64,000 nt of DNA from Rhizobium leguminosarum bv. trifolii WSM2297 (GCF_000271845.1 NZ_JH719393.1:372001-436000), one strand, 5' to 3'. Counted from the stretch's first letter, positions 10,409 through 20,210 are shown. Program-made: numbers and translations. Notes: generated by a model not told the origin, from the letters alone.

Positions 10409-11445
10409 GACGCGCGCTGGAACCGGTAGAGGATGATCGAGAAGAAGGGAACGCCGACGAGCGCCGTGACGACGCCGATCGGCAGGATCTGGCCGGGAAT
10501 GAGGGCGCGTGCTGCAATGTCGGCGAGCACCATGAAGATCGCCCCTGCGATGGCGCAGGCCGGCAGCAGGCGGATATGCAGCGGCCCGACGACAAAGCGG
10601 GCGACATGCGGCACGACAAGGCCGACGAAACCGATCGAGCCGACCATGCTGACGATCGTCGCCGTCATCATCGCGGTCAACGCGAAGAGCACCATGCGCG
10701 CACGGCCGACATTGACGCCGAGCGAGGATGCCGCCTCGTCGCCGAAAGCGAAGGCATCGAGCACGCGAGCATAGAACAGACAGGCGGCAAGGCCGAAGCC
10801 GACGACGATCGAGACCAGCGCGAATTCCGGCCAGCGCACACCGCTGAAACTGCCAAGCAGCCAGAACATGACGTCGCGGGCTTGCTGCGCATTGGCCGAG
10901 GTGGTGACGATATAGGAGGTGGAGGCGTTGAAGAGCTGCGATGCGGCGACACCGGCGAGAATGGTACGGTCGGCGCCGCCGCGCGTGCCGTTCGACAGCA
11001 GCGCCACGAAGAAGAAGGCGGCAAAGGCACCGGCGAATGCACCTGATGACAGAGACACGGCACCCGCGCCGAGCCCCAGGATGACGATCGCCACGGCGCC
11101 GGTAGAGGCACCGGCTGAGATGCCGAGCACATAGGGTTCGGCAAGCGGGTTGCGCAGCAGCGACTGCATGATGGCGCCCGACAGCGCCAGCCCCGCGCCG
11201 CAGAAGGCGGCGACCAGCGCCCGGCTCAGCCGATAATCCCAGATGACCGTCTCGTGGATGCGGTTCAGTTCGACCGCGGTCCATCCGAGCCGGTTGGTGA
11301 CGGCCGAAAATGTGGTCGCAAGCGGGATCGGCAGGTCGCCGATCCCGACGCTGACGCCAATGGCGATCGCGATGAGGCAAAGGGAAACCAGAAGCAGTGC
11401 GATGACTGCTCCCAACTGCCGGAAGAGACGGCCTGCGTCGGTCAC
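10405..11445 (-). CDS. FecCD-family iron-siderophore ABC permease
   Basis: A 346-residue integral membrane protein with about ten hydrophobic segments. It has the FecCD hallmarks ALSGAIMQSLLRNPLAEPYVLGISAGAS and GLVVPHVARF. A GTG start at 11445 overlaps the stop of the binding-protein gene (GTGA) and gives a normal family length; the longer frame to 11709 is arginine-rich sequence inside the upstream gene. It would form a homodimer in the inner membrane, as only one permease gene is present. It is the middle gene of a binding protein - permease - ATPase operon with both junctions overlapping. Confidence 0.92.
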   Translation of the reverse strand: MTDAGRLFRQLGAVIALLLVSLCLIAIAIGVSVGIGDLPIPLATTFSAVTNRLGWTAVELNRIHETVIWDYRLSRALVAAFCGAGLALSGAIMQSLLRNPLAEPYVLGISAGASTGAVAIVILGLGAGAVSLSSGAFAGAFAAFFFVALLSNGTRGGADRTILAGVAASQLFNASTSYIVTTSANAQQARDVMFWLLGSFSGVRWPEFALVSIVVGFGLAACLFYARVLDAFAFGDEAASSLGVNVGRARMVLFALTAMMTATIVSMVGSIGFVGLVVPHVARFVVGPLHIRLLPACAIAGAIFMVLADIAARALIPGQILPIGVVTALVGVPFFSIILYRFQRAS

Positions 11446-12467
11446 TTCAGGAGACCGAGAGCCTTCAATTGCTCGGCCACCTGCTCGGCGCCGTAGATCG
11501 TGCGGATCGTCGGGTTCATCGCCTGGCCGTCCATGACGACGAGCGCCTTGTTCTTGACGGCCGGGGTCTGGCTGACGGCCGGATCGGTGTTCAGGAAGTT
11601 GATCTTGGCCTCGGGCTTGTCGAGCTCCCAGCGGTTGCGGTCGAGATTGGCGACGACGATGACGTCGGGATTGGCGGCGATGATGCCTTCCCAGCCGACG
11701 GTCGGCCATTCCGCTTCCGCTGATATCGCATTGTGGCCGCCGAGCAGATCGGCGATGAAGCCGGAAGCGCTGTTCTTGCCGCCGACATAGGCATCGGCCG
11801 ACGGGCTGGGGGAGGAGAACCAGAAGACGTAGGACAGGTTCTGGCCGCCCTTGGCAACGCTCCCGCGGAGCCTGGCTTCACGCGCCTTGAAATCGGCAAT
11901 CAGCGCCTGGCCGCGATCGGCGACGTCGAAAATCTCAGAGAGTTCGTCGATCTCCTTGTAGAGGAGATCCATGTTCCACAGCGCGCCGCGGCTGCCGTAC
12001 TGATCTTTGACGTCCTTGGTGCTGAGGCAGGTGCTCGGCGAAAGATAGGTTGAAACACCGACCTTGTCGAAATCCTCGCGCTTGGCGATCTTGCTGTTCG
12101 GGCCGACCAGGCTCGGCAATGCCACCGCCACGAAGTCGGGATTTTCGGCGAGCATCGATTCGAAGGTCGGCATCTCGACGGTCAGAAGCTTGACCTTGGC
12201 ATTGGCCTCGGCAAGCTGCGGCAGCACCTTGCTCGGCCAGAAGGCGGTGCCGACGATCTTGTCCTGAAGGCCGAGCAGCAGCAGGATTTCCGCGCTGTTC
12301 TGGCCGAGGCCGATCGCCCGCGCGGGCGCCGTCTTGAAGGTCACCTCAGCGCCGCAGTTTTCGAGCGTCAGCGGGTAGGTGGTCGAGCCGGCCAGAGACG
12401 GGGTTGCGGCAAGGCCGATCAGGGCGTAGAGGCCGCAAGCGGCCAGAAGTGTTTTGAGGCTGGTCAC
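11442..12467 (-). CDS. Periplasmic iron-siderophore type substrate-binding protein
   Basis: A 341-residue FecB/TroA-like (class III) binding protein. The GTG start at 12467 is followed by a signal peptide (LLAACGLYALIGLAATPSLAG), with cleavage probably after SLA. The mature part carries the two lobes joined by a long helix, with motifs APARAIGLGQNSAEILLLLGL, WPTVGWEGIIAANPDVIVV and ALVVMDGQ. It delivers substrate to the FecCD permease encoded next. The upstream 225 bases are A/T-rich near 12530-12570 and probably hold the promoter, but I could not assign an iron-responsive operator. A degenerate copy of the signal-peptide coding region lies at 20211-20258. Confidence 0.9.
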   Translation of the reverse strand: MTSLKTLLAACGLYALIGLAATPSLAGSTTYPLTLENCGAEVTFKTAPARAIGLGQNSAEILLLLGLQDKIVGTAFWPSKVLPQLAEANAKVKLLTVEMPTFESMLAENPDFVAVALPSLVGPNSKIAKREDFDKVGVSTYLSPSTCLSTKDVKDQYGSRGALWNMDLLYKEIDELSEIFDVADRGQALIADFKAREARLRGSVAKGGQNLSYVFWFSSPSPSADAYVGGKNSASGFIADLLGGHNAISAEAEWPTVGWEGIIAANPDVIVVANLDRNRWELDKPEAKINFLNTDPAVSQTPAVKNKALVVMDGQAMNPTIRTIYGAEQVAEQLKALGLLK

Positions 12468-12692
12468 GTAGAAATCCCGGTGCGTGAAGTGTCTGCGGCC
12501 GCCGTATAGCCTCAGAAACGGCCGGAAAACAATACCAAATAAATCAACTTATCCAAAATCGACAACGCTTTTGCTGGTATGAAGTCAGTCAGCGTCATGA
12601 CCGGGCGGGGATCAGCACCGCACGTCATTCGCGCAGTTCCACCCTGCTAGCGACTGTCATTCTTCCGATTTCGCTTTTCGCCACCGAGCTAT

Positions 12693-14426
12693 CTACGCCG
12701 AGGCTTCGAAGCGGGCGACTTCTGCACCGGCTTGCAGATAGGCGCCCGGTTCGGCCGTGATCTTGATCTTGCCTGCCCGTGGGGCCGTGACCTGGGTTTC
12801 CATCTTCATTGCTTCCATGATGGCGATGAGGTCGCCGGCGGCAACGTCCGCGCCATCCTCGACCTTGAAGGCCTGCAAAGTGCCGGAAATCGGCGCGGTT
12901 ACGCTCGATAGGTCCTCGGGTACCGTCGCCGCCGGACCGGCACCCCGGCCCTCGATCGCGCCGAGGCCCGCCAGGAGTGCTGCCGGAATACCGAGCTCAT
13001 GGCGCTTGCCGTCAATCTCGACATGGGTGCGGATCAGATGCGAATCGACAGGTGGCTTTGGCCGGCATTCCGCCTCGAGAGCGGCGGCGAAATCGGTTTC
13101 GATCCAGCGCGTGTGCACCTTGAACCCGTTCGCGCCGATAAAATCCTCGGTCTCGATTGCTGCGCGGTGGAAGGGCAAGACAGTAGCAACACCCTCGATC
13201 CGGAATTCCTTGAGCGCGCGGCGTGCGCGCTTCAACGCCTCCTCGCGCGTGGTCCCGGTGACGATCAGCTTCGCCATCAGCGAATCGAATGTGCCAGGCA
13301 CTGTCGAACCCGAAACCACGCCAGTGTCGAGACGGACGCCGGGGCCGGAAGGGGCGTCGAAAATCGTGATCGCGCCCGGCGTCGGCAAGAAGCCGCGGCC
13401 GGGATCCTCGGCATTGATGCGGAACTCGATAGAATGGCCACGCGGGGTCGGCGTTTCGGTTAGGCGCAGAGGCAGGCCGTCGGCGATGCGAAACTGCTCG
13501 ATGACGAGATCGATGCCGGTCGTCTCCTCGGTCACCGGATGCTCGACCTGAAGACGCGTATTCACCTCAAGGAAGGAGATTGTGCCGTCGACGCTGAGCA
13601 GGAACTCAACCGTGCCCGCGCCCGAATAGCCGGACGCCGCGCAGATCTTCTGGGCTGCCGCGTGGATCGACTCGCGCTGGGCGTCGGACAGGAACGGGGC
13701 CGGCGCCTCCTCGACGAGTTTCTGGTTGCGCCGCTGCAGCGAGCAGTCGCGGGTGCCGAGCACCAGGACATTGCCATGCTTGTCGGCCAGAACCTGTGCC
13801 TCGATGTGACGCGGACGGTCGAGGAACCGTTCGAGAAAACATTCGCCGCGGCCGAAGGCGGCCTTGGCCTCGCGCACGGCGGATTCGTAGAGTTCCGCCA
13901 CTTCCTCCATCTTCCAGGCAACCTTGAGGCCACGGCCGCCGCCGCCATGGGCCGCCTTGATGGCAACGGGCAAGCCGTGCTGTTCAGCAAAGGCGATGAC
14001 TTCGGCGGCGGTGTCGACCGGGCCGTCGCTGCCGGCAACCAACGGTGCGCCGACACTCAGGGCGATGCGACGAGCCTCGACCTTGTCGCCGAGCGCTTCG
14101 ATGACGTGCGGGTCGGGGCCGATCCAGACAAGGCCGGCATCAATCACCGCCCGGGCGAATTCAGCTCGCTCCGACAGGAAACCGTAACCGGGATGGACGG
14201 CATCGGCGCCGGAGCGCCGGGCGACGTCGATCAGCTTGTCGATATCGAGATAGGTCTCGGCCGGACGGCTGCCGGAAAGCCCATAGGCTTCGTCGGCCAG
14301 CTTGACGAAGAGTGCGTCCATGTCGGGATCGGCATAGACTGCGACCGATTGCAGGCCGTGGTCGCGACAGGCCCGAATGATGCGCACTGCGATCTCGCCG
14401 CGATTGGCGATAAGGACTTTCTGCAT
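12693..14426 (-). CDS. Biotin carboxylase fused to biotin carboxyl carrier domain
   Basis: A 577-residue protein with an AccC-type biotin carboxylase (residues 1 to about 450: [16 protein letters not shown], the glycine-rich loop [24 protein letters not shown]) and a C-terminal biotinyl domain with EAMKMETQV, the lysine being the biotin site. It carboxylates its own biotin with ATP and bicarbonate. No acetyl-CoA or propionyl-CoA carboxyltransferase gene is present; the partner is more likely the PxpB-PxpC fusion encoded 38 bases upstream, since urea carboxylase joins exactly these domain families in one chain. GAGGAGCC lies before the ATG. It is the last gene of the 5-oxoprolinase-like operon. 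Confidence 0.9.
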   Translation of the reverse strand: MQKVLIANRGEIAVRIIRACRDHGLQSVAVYADPDMDALFVKLADEAYGLSGSRPAETYLDIDKLIDVARRSGADAVHPGYGFLSERAEFARAVIDAGLVWIGPDPHVIEALGDKVEARRIALSVGAPLVAGSDGPVDTAAEVIAFAEQHGLPVAIKAAHGGGGRGLKVAWKMEEVAELYESAVREAKAAFGRGECFLERFLDRPRHIEAQVLADKHGNVLVLGTRDCSLQRRNQKLVEEAPAPFLSDAQRESIHAAAQKICAASGYSGAGTVEFLLSVDGTISFLEVNTRLQVEHPVTEETTGIDLVIEQFRIADGLPLRLTETPTPRGHSIEFRINAEDPGRGFLPTPGAITIFDAPSGPGVRLDTGVVSGSTVPGTFDSLMAKLIVTGTTREEALKRARRALKEFRIEGVATVLPFHRAAIETEDFIGANGFKVHTRWIETDFAAALEAECRPKPPVDSHLIRTHVEIDGKRHELGIPAALLAGLGAIEGRGAGPAATVPEDLSSVTAPISGTLQAFKVEDGADVAAGDLIAIMEAMKMETQVTAPRAGKIKITAEPGAYLQAGAEVARFEASA

Positions 14427-14464
14427 GGATGGCTCCTCATTATTCTTGTGGCCAGGCTGCGGTC

Positions 14465-16066
14465 TCAGGCCCTTGCGCGCCGAACATCCGCAAACGTCGT
14501 CACGGGCCGGAAACGGATTTGGGCATTGATGGGGATCTGGCCGGCGAGATCGAGATGATATTCGGCAACGGTGGCGATGACCGGATAACCGCCGGTCAGC
14601 GGATGGTCGGCGAGGAATAGGACCGGCTGGCCGCTATGCGGCACCTGGATGGCGCCGGTTGCCGTTCCCTCGCTTGGCAGTTCCGCCTTGTCCCTGCGCT
14701 CGAGCGCAGTTTCACCGGAGAGGCGAATGCCGACGCGGTTGGACTGCTGCGTGACCTGCCAGGGTTGGCCGGAGAGGCTGGCGATGCCCGCCTCGGTAAA
14801 CCAGTCGCTGCGCGGACCCATGATCACGTCGAGCGTCACGATCTCGCCGGAGGCCGGAAAGCCGAAGGCCGGCGCTTCTGTGAGCGACACGCTGGTCAGG
14901 CGCGCGGTTTCGTTTTCCACCATCAGGACGGCGCCTTTCACAACCGGATCCGGGCCGACGACAGCGAGCGTGTCGGTCGAGGCGCTGCCGAGCACCGGCT
15001 TCACTTGGAAGCCGCCGCGGATGGCGAGATAGCTGCGCATTCCGCGTGGCGCTTCGCCGAGCGTCACGACATCGCCAGGTTCCAACGAGATCGGATGGTA
15101 GGTCTCGGCGGTGATCGTGCGCCCACTGGCATCGCGGATTGAAATCGGACAGGGCGCGCCGGTGAGCGCCATCACCGCACGACCCGACGTCTCGAAGGAA
15201 AAGCCGCCGAGAATGATTTCAAGGCAGGGCGTGCCGGCGGCATTGCCGACGACCCGGTTGGCGGCGCGCAGCGCGCCACGGTCGAGCGCGCCGGAAGAGG
15301 ATACGCCCTGGCCGGTCTGGCCGAAGCGTCCAAGATCCTGAAACAGTGCCGGCATGGGTGCGGCCAACACCTTCAGCGTCACCGCCTCGGCGACGACCTC
15401 GGCCTGAGGAGCATCCGGAACATTGATCCGCGTGTCCGACGCCGGGACTGACCGCTTTTCCAGATCGAAGAAACGCACGCGGTAACCGGGCTGGAACAGC
15501 GCCGGCGGATCGCGCAACAGGTCCCACATCTTCTCCGGCGTCGTGCCGATAATCTGCCAGCCGCCGGGGCTCGCCTGCGGATAGACGCCTGAAAAGGCGC
15601 CGGCAAGGGCGACCGAGCCAGCCGGGATCCTGGTGCGTGGGCTCTGGCGGCGCGGCACCTGAAGAGCGGGGTCGCCGCCGACGAGATAACCGAAGCCCGG
15701 CGCAAAGCCGCAAAAAGCAACGGTGAAGGTACTTTCGACGTGGCGGCGGATGACCTCTTCGACCGAAAGGCCGGTCAGTGCGGCGACATCGCCCAAGTCC
15801 TCGCCATTGTAGTGGACCGGGATCTCGACGAGCCGGTCGGAGGGCGCAGCGCGGGCGGACAGGTCGCGGATGGCGATCTCGCTAGCCAGCCTCTCGGCCG
15901 TCAGTCTTTCCGGCCGGAAGCGGATCATCAGCGTGCGGGCAGCCGGCACCATGTCTTCTATGCCCTCGACCGGATCGGTGTCGAGCGAAGCAAATAGCGC
16001 CAGTGTCTCGTCCAGATCGGCGAGTTCGACCAGCAAGGTCGTCAGGTTGACGGGCAGGAAGCGCAT
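14465..16066 (-). CDS. pxpB-pxpC: 5-oxoprolinase subunits B and C, fused (PxpB-PxpC; KipI-KipA)
   Basis: A 533-residue fusion. About residues 1-215 are PxpB (KipI/AHS1: [16 protein letters not shown] and [12 protein letters not shown]), and residues 225-533 are PxpC (KipA/AHS2: [29 protein letters not shown] and [12 protein letters not shown]). In E. coli PxpB and PxpC are separate and act with PxpA on 5-oxoproline in an ATP-dependent ring opening to glutamate. The ATG at 16066 has GAGGAT 3-4 bases upstream and lies 7 bases after the previous stop; the open frame upstream of it belongs to the ycsI-like gene. The same two domains form the carboxyltransferase part of urea carboxylase. Confidence 0.92.
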   Translation of the reverse strand: MRFLPVNLTTLLVELADLDETLALFASLDTDPVEGIEDMVPAARTLMIRFRPERLTAERLASEIAIRDLSARAAPSDRLVEIPVHYNGEDLGDVAALTGLSVEEVIRRHVESTFTVAFCGFAPGFGYLVGGDPALQVPRRQSPRTRIPAGSVALAGAFSGVYPQASPGGWQIIGTTPEKMWDLLRDPPALFQPGYRVRFFDLEKRSVPASDTRINVPDAPQAEVVAEAVTLKVLAAPMPALFQDLGRFGQTGQGVSSSGALDRGALRAANRVVGNAAGTPCLEIILGGFSFETSGRAVMALTGAPCPISIRDASGRTITAETYHPISLEPGDVVTLGEAPRGMRSYLAIRGGFQVKPVLGSASTDTLAVVGPDPVVKGAVLMVENETARLTSVSLTEAPAFGFPASGEIVTLDVIMGPRSDWFTEAGIASLSGQPWQVTQQSNRVGIRLSGETALERRDKAELPSEGTATGAIQVPHSGQPVLFLADHPLTGGYPVIATVAEYHLDLAGQIPINAQIRFRPVTTFADVRRARA

Positions 16067-16073
16067 CGGATCC

Positions 16074-16880
16074 TCAGGCGTGATAGGCAGTGTCGGGGAT
16101 GTCGGTGATGAACATATGCCCCGGTGCGTGGCTAATGGCAAAGGGAACGCCGGATGCCATGACCGCCGCCTGTGGAGTTACGCCGCAGGCCCAGAAGACC
16201 GGAACCTCGCCGGGTTCGATGCGCACCGGATCGCCGAATTCCGGCGCCGACAGATCCCTGATGCCGATTTCTTCCGGCGCGCCGATGTGAACCGGCGCAC
16301 CATGCACGGCCGGGAAACGTCCCGAGATCATTGCTGCGTCTGCAACACGGCTGGCCTGGATCGGTCGCATCGACACGACCATGTTCCCATGCAGCCGCCC
16401 AGCCGGGCGGCAAGCCTTGTCGGTCAGATACATCGGCACGTTGGACCCGTCGGTGATGTGGCGGATCTCGATGCCGGCCTCGACCATCGGCGTTTCGAAG
16501 GTGAAGCTGCAGCCGATCAGGAAGCTGACGAGATCGGCATGTTCTGCCCAGGCGGCAGTCGCATCGGCCGTTTCCTCGTCAAGCTTGCCGTCGCGCCAGA
16601 CGCGATAGAGTGGCAGATCGGTGCGCAGATCTGCGCCCGGAGCGAGAAGCGTCGTATGCGAGCCGGGGTCGGAAACGTCGAGCACCGGGCAGGCCTTCGG
16701 ATTGCGCTGGGCGTAAAGCAGGAAGTCAAAGGCCCAATCGCGCGGTAGCACGATCATGTTCGCCTGGGTGAATCCGGGCGCAACGCCGGACGTCGGCTCG
16801 ACGCTGCCGCCACGATAGCGTTGGCGGGCCGAGCGAGCCGGCCCAGCGTCGACATGGCCGAGATTTTCAATCGCAATCAT
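16074..16880 (-). CDS. YcsI/DUF1445 family putative hydro-lyase
   Basis: A 268-residue protein of the YcsI (DUF1445) family: a conserved [15 protein letters not shown] near the N-terminus, [11 protein letters not shown] in the middle, and [16 protein letters not shown] plus [11 protein letters not shown] at the end. Some members are annotated as D-glutamate cyclases, which would interconvert D-glutamate and 5-oxo-D-proline and so fit a 5-oxoprolinase operon; the activity here is inferred. In Bacillus subtilis ycsI lies in the same neighbourhood as pxpA (ycsF), the Nramp-like ycsG and kipI-kipA. GGGAGGACACC precedes the ATG, 20 bases after the pxpA stop. Confidence 0.85.
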   Translation of the reverse strand: MIAIENLGHVDAGPARSARQRYRGGSVEPTSGVAPGFTQANMIVLPRDWAFDFLLYAQRNPKACPVLDVSDPGSHTTLLAPGADLRTDLPLYRVWRDGKLDEETADATAAWAEHADLVSFLIGCSFTFETPMVEAGIEIRHITDGSNVPMYLTDKACRPAGRLHGNMVVSMRPIQASRVADAAMISGRFPAVHGAPVHIGAPEEIGIRDLSAPEFGDPVRIEPGEVPVFWACGVTPQAAVMASGVPFAISHAPGHMFITDIPDTAYHA

Positions 16881-16900
16881 GGTGTCCTCCCAATATTTGT

Positions 16901-17665
16901 TCAGGCCTTTAGGAACGATCGAACGGTGATCCCGTCGGACTCGAAAGCCTGGCGGATCGCCCGAGCAATCGCCACGGCGCCGGGGCTGTCGCCATGCACA
17001 CAGATCGATTGCGCATCGATCTTGATGATCGAACCGTCGATCGCTTCGAGCGAACCCTCATGGGCGAGTTGCAGCATGCGGCGGGCAATCACCTCAGTAT
17101 CGTGCAGCACCGCCCCCGGCTCGCGCCGCGAAACGAGCTGACCGTCTGGCGTATAAGCGCGATCGGCGAAGGCTTCGGCTATGGTCTTAAGCCCGGATGT
17201 ACGGGCGAGTTCGAGAATGGGTGCGCCCGCCAGCCCCATCAGCACCAGATCGGGATCGATGGCCTTGATGCCGTCGATCACCGCCAGTCCCTGTTTCGGA
17301 TCATGGGCGATACGATTGTAGAGCGCGCCATGCGGCTTGACGTAACCGACACTGACGCCGGCTGCGGCGGTAACGCCCTTCAGCGCGCCGATCTGGTAGA
17401 TGACGTCGGCCGTCAGTTCCGCGCTGGTGACGTCCATGTCGCGCCGGCCGAAGCCGACGCGATCGGGATAGGAGACATGTGCCCCGACTACGACCCCTTT
17501 TTCAGCAGCGGCCCGAACGGTTTTCAGAATACCGAGCGCATCGCCGGCATGGAAACCGCAGGCGACATTGGCACTGGAGACGATGCCAAGCATCGCCGCA
17601 TCGTCGCCCATGCCCCAGGCGCCATAGCTTTCACCGAGATCACTGTTCAGATCGATCGCAGTCAT
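16901..17665 (-). CDS. pxpA: 5-oxoprolinase subunit A (LamB/YcsF family)
   Basis: A 254-residue PxpA with the family signatures [33 protein letters not shown] and [10 protein letters not shown], and a late CVHGDSP motif. The fold is a metal-dependent TIM-barrel-like hydrolase that opens the 5-oxoproline ring together with PxpB and PxpC. Length matches the E. coli protein (about 244-250). AAGGAGA lies 6-7 bases before the ATG. It follows the Nramp-like gene after a 121-base gap holding a strong hairpin. Confidence 0.94.
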   Translation of the reverse strand: MTAIDLNSDLGESYGAWGMGDDAAMLGIVSSANVACGFHAGDALGILKTVRAAAEKGVVVGAHVSYPDRVGFGRRDMDVTSAELTADVIYQIGALKGVTAAAGVSVGYVKPHGALYNRIAHDPKQGLAVIDGIKAIDPDLVLMGLAGAPILELARTSGLKTIAEAFADRAYTPDGQLVSRREPGAVLHDTEVIARRMLQLAHEGSLEAIDGSIIKIDAQSICVHGDSPGAVAIARAIRQAFESDGITVRSFLKA

Positions 17666-17746
17666 GTCAGATCTCCTTGGATCGTGCTGCTGAGCCGGAT
17701 CGCTTCAAAAACATCGAAGTGACCGATTCCAGCAGATTGGAGCGAG

Positions 17747-17770
17747 ATGCGGGCGGAAGGCCGCCCGCAT
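17747..17770. terminator. Hairpin between the Nramp-like gene and pxpA
   Basis: ATGCGGGCGG-AAGG-CCGCCCGCAT is a perfect 10-bp stem with a 4-base loop. On the + strand TTTT follows, as in an intrinsic terminator, but genes here run on the - strand, where no U tract follows. It may stabilise or partly terminate the transcript after the transporter gene. Confidence 0.55.
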
Positions 17771-17786
17771 TTTTCCTCATACTGCT

Positions 17787-19052
17787 CTAGGCAGCGAGCA
17801 GAGCAAAGATCGGGCCGACCGACTTGTAGCCCATGTACCAGGTCAGCGCGCAAACCAGCACGCCAAGCGCCAGCAGCCAGCGTGGATAGCGGTAGCCGCC
17901 CATGAGGTCGGAACGAGCCCAGGCCGCATAGATGAAGATCGCCAGGCCAATCGGCAGGATGAGGCCGTTCAAGCCGCCGACGAAGACCAGCATCTGGGCG
18001 GGGGGCGTGGTGATGACAACGTAGAAGAACAGCGAGATGGCGATGAAGATCACCGTCGCGATGTTGCGGGCGCGTTCGGTGATGTCCTTTTTGAAAACCG
18101 TGATGAAGGAAACCGATGTATAGGCAGCGCCGATGACCGAGGTGATGGCCGCGGCCCAGAGGATGACGCCGAAGATGCGCAGGCCGATATTGCCAGCGGC
18201 AGCCTGGAAAGCCTGAGCGGCCGGGTTCGCGCCCGTGCCGGAGACATCGATGACGCCGCCGCTCGCGACCACGCCGAGAACGGCGAGGAAGAGCACGTAA
18301 CGCATGATGCCGGTCACGGCGATGCCGGTGAGTGCTGCGCGGTTGACTGCACCGAGGTTCTCGATGCCGACAGTGCCCTTGTCGAGCAGGCGATGGGCGC
18401 CGGAATAGGTGATGTAACCGCCGACCGTGCCGCCGACGATGGTGGTGATCGTGGCGAAATCGATGGTGGAGGGCAGGAAAGTCTGGAACAGCGCGTCGCC
18501 GACGGGCGGACCCGACACGATGGCAACGTAAACGGTCAACGCAATCATCAGGACGCCGGCAAGGATTATGAACCGATCGATCGCCATGCCGGCCCGCTTC
18601 GACAGAAAGATGCCGATCGACAGGATGGCGCTGATCGCACCGCCAACCTTTGGATCAAGCCCGATCATCGCATTGATACCGAGGCCGGTGCCGCCGATAT
18701 TGCCGATGTTGAAGAACAGCCCGCCGACGATGACGAGAATGGCGAGCAGGTAGCCGGAGCCAGGGATCGCCGCATTGGCGAGGTCGGAGGCACGCATCTT
18801 CGTCAGCGTCACGATCCGCCAGATATTCAGCTGCACGGCAAAGTCGATCAGGATCGAGGCGAGGATGGCGAAGGCGAAGGCCGCGCCGAGTTTGGTGGTG
18901 AATGTTGCGGTCTGAGTGATGAAGCCTGGGCCGATGGCCGACGTGGCCATCAGGAAGATCGCGGCGGTCAATGCCGCGCGGCGCGATTTGGTCGACATCT
19001 GCGCTGGCTTGGCCAACGTGGTGTCTACGGATGCAATAGCTGGCTGTTCCAT
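17787..19052 (-). CDS. Nramp-family membrane transporter lacking the metal-binding motif
   Basis: A 421-residue protein with about eleven hydrophobic segments. It is recognisable as Nramp family from SAIGPGFITQ in TM1 and its general length. The canonical DPGN in TM1 is replaced by TTKL, and the MPH motif of TM6 by a YITYSGAHR stretch, so the residues that bind divalent metal are missing. The ATG at 19052 has AAGGAGAGGG just upstream; the open frame to 19163 lacks such a site. First gene of the pxp operon. YcsG of B. subtilis, beside ycsF and kipI-kipA, is the comparable gene. I infer an organic substrate, perhaps 5-oxoproline or a related compound, rather than a metal ion. Confidence 0.85.
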   Translation of the reverse strand: MEQPAIASVDTTLAKPAQMSTKSRRAALTAAIFLMATSAIGPGFITQTATFTTKLGAAFAFAILASILIDFAVQLNIWRIVTLTKMRASDLANAAIPGSGYLLAILVIVGGLFFNIGNIGGTGLGINAMIGLDPKVGGAISAILSIGIFLSKRAGMAIDRFIILAGVLMIALTVYVAIVSGPPVGDALFQTFLPSTIDFATITTIVGGTVGGYITYSGAHRLLDKGTVGIENLGAVNRAALTGIAVTGIMRYVLFLAVLGVVASGGVIDVSGTGANPAAQAFQAAAGNIGLRIFGVILWAAAITSVIGAAYTSVSFITVFKKDITERARNIATVIFIAISLFFYVVITTPPAQMLVFVGGLNGLILPIGLAIFIYAAWARSDLMGGYRYPRWLLALGVLVCALTWYMGYKSVGPIFALLAA

Positions 19053-19151
19053 GAACCCTCTCCTTATTGCGGACGCCCTGAACTCCCTCGGGTTGGTCCA
19101 CGTGGATTTGTTGACGCATGTCACGTTGCCACGTTTCACAATTCTGTCAAG

Positions 19152-19204
19152 ATTGTTCAACAATATTTATTTGATCGTTCCACTAAAGTGCTCAAATGTT
19201 GAGC
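19152..19204. promoter_or_regulatory. Two inverted repeats upstream of the pxp operon (candidate GntR operators)
   Basis: ATTGTT-C-AACAAT (19152-19164) and GCTCAA-ATG-TTGAGC (19190-19204) are both perfect inverted repeats, 25 bases apart, in an A/T-rich stretch 100-150 bases upstream of the Nramp-like start and between it and a divergent GntR gene. They are good candidates for regulator binding; which protein binds is inferred from position. The rest of 19053-19493 has no gene apart from the short leader described separately. Confidence 0.5.
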
Positions 19205-19446
19205 GAATAGAACGCTATTTAGGCGCCAAGGGTCTTATTGCGAGCCATATAAGGCGTCGCGCGTCCGGCCTTGCGTCTCAACGACAAGAATGCCGCCGCG
19301 CGATCGATCATTTCTCTGCCCGACTGCCGGCCGTGACCCTATCTAAAACTTCGCAGTGATCTACGCGATCATGCCTTTCCTCGTACGGTTCCCATGTGAG
19401 GCGAACCGCTATATCGATGCGCAGGGGATGGATGATTCATCCACGC

Positions 19447-19493
19447 ATGCACAAGGGGCCTTATGCAAAGGGGCCCATGCCCAAGGGAATGTG
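19447..19493 (+). repeat. Three tandem AAGGG-ATG modules / short leader ORF before the GntR gene
   Basis: Three imperfect repeats (19447-19462, 19463-19476, 19477-19493) each carry ATGC followed by an AAGGG-type ribosome-binding sequence, so each repeat's purine run precedes the next ATG. A 15-codon ORF from 19447 reads MHKGPYAKGPMPKGM and its stop overlaps the GntR ATG as TGATG. Alternatively the GntR protein starts at 19428 and this is its N-terminal extension. Confidence 0.4.
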
Positions 19494-20159
19494 ATGGCTG
19501 AGCAGAATAACACATCGGCGCTGGCACCGAGGCTGGCGGAGGAAATCCGCGGTAAGCTGATTGCGGGCGAATTCAGGCCCGGCCAGCGCTTGTCCGAGGC
19601 GACGCTCAGCACCGATCTCGACGTGTCGCGCAATTCACTGCGCGAAGCCTTCCGGCTGTTGACCAAGGAAGGGCTGTTGCGGCACGAGCCAAATCGCGGC
19701 GTCTTTGTCGCCACGCCCAGCATGGCCTCGATCATCGATATCTACCGTGTTCGTCGCATGGTCGAATGCCAGGCGATTGCCAAGGCCTATCCCAATCATC
19801 CGGCGGTGACGCGTATGCGCTCAGCCGTCGAACATGCCAAAGTCGCGCGCCTGGCGAAGGATTGGCGCACCGTCGGAAGCGAGAATATGGTCTTTCACGC
19901 GGCGATCGTCGATCTCGCCGACAGTCAGCGGCTGAACGCATTCTATGCCCAGATCTCCGCAGAACTGCGTCTCAGCTTCGGCCTGCTCGCCGATCCCGAT
20001 TTGTTGCACGCCCCTTATGTCGACCTCAATGCGGCGATTCTCGAAAAGCTCGAGGCGGGGATGACGGCCGAAGCTTCAGCAGCACTCGAGGCTTATCTGC
20101 TGCAATCGGAGCGAACCGTTCTCGCCGCTTTCTCTCGGATCGACAGGGGCAACGCGTAA
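19494..20159 (+). CDS. GntR family regulator (FCD type), probable control of the pxp operon
   Basis: A 221-residue regulator: an N-terminal winged helix (RLSEATLSTDLDVSRNSLREAFRLL, then HEPNRGVFV) and an all-helical FCD effector domain from about residue 85 (YRVRRMVECQAIA, FHAAIVDLADSQRLN). The ATG at 19494 has AAGGGA 6 bases upstream; in-frame starts at 19428 and 19356 are possible but add a low-complexity N-terminus. It is divergent from the Nramp-pxp operon across 441 bases, so it is the natural local regulator. Ligand unknown; a pathway intermediate such as 5-oxoproline is a guess. Confidence 0.88.
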   Translation: MAEQNNTSALAPRLAEEIRGKLIAGEFRPGQRLSEATLSTDLDVSRNSLREAFRLLTKEGLLRHEPNRGVFVATPSMASIIDIYRVRRMVECQAIAKAYPNHPAVTRMRSAVEHAKVARLAKDWRTVGSENMVFHAAIVDLADSQRLNAFYAQISAELRLSFGLLADPDLLHAPYVDLNAAILEKLEAGMTAEASAALEAYLLQSERTVLAAFSRIDRGNA

Positions 20160-20210
20160 TGTCGGAGTAACCAAAGCCGAACCTTCGCGCGGCCGTAAGC
20201 CGCCGCGGGC

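Noticed and set aside
9647..11380. 577-residue frame containing the siderophore ATPase
   Set aside because: The first 320 residues are shadow of the permease gene; the ATPase begins at 10408 with an ATGA overlap.
12468..12692. Cobalamin riboswitch or iron box upstream of the siderophore transporter
   Set aside because: I looked for B12-box and iron-box patterns and found only A/T-rich promoter-like sequence.
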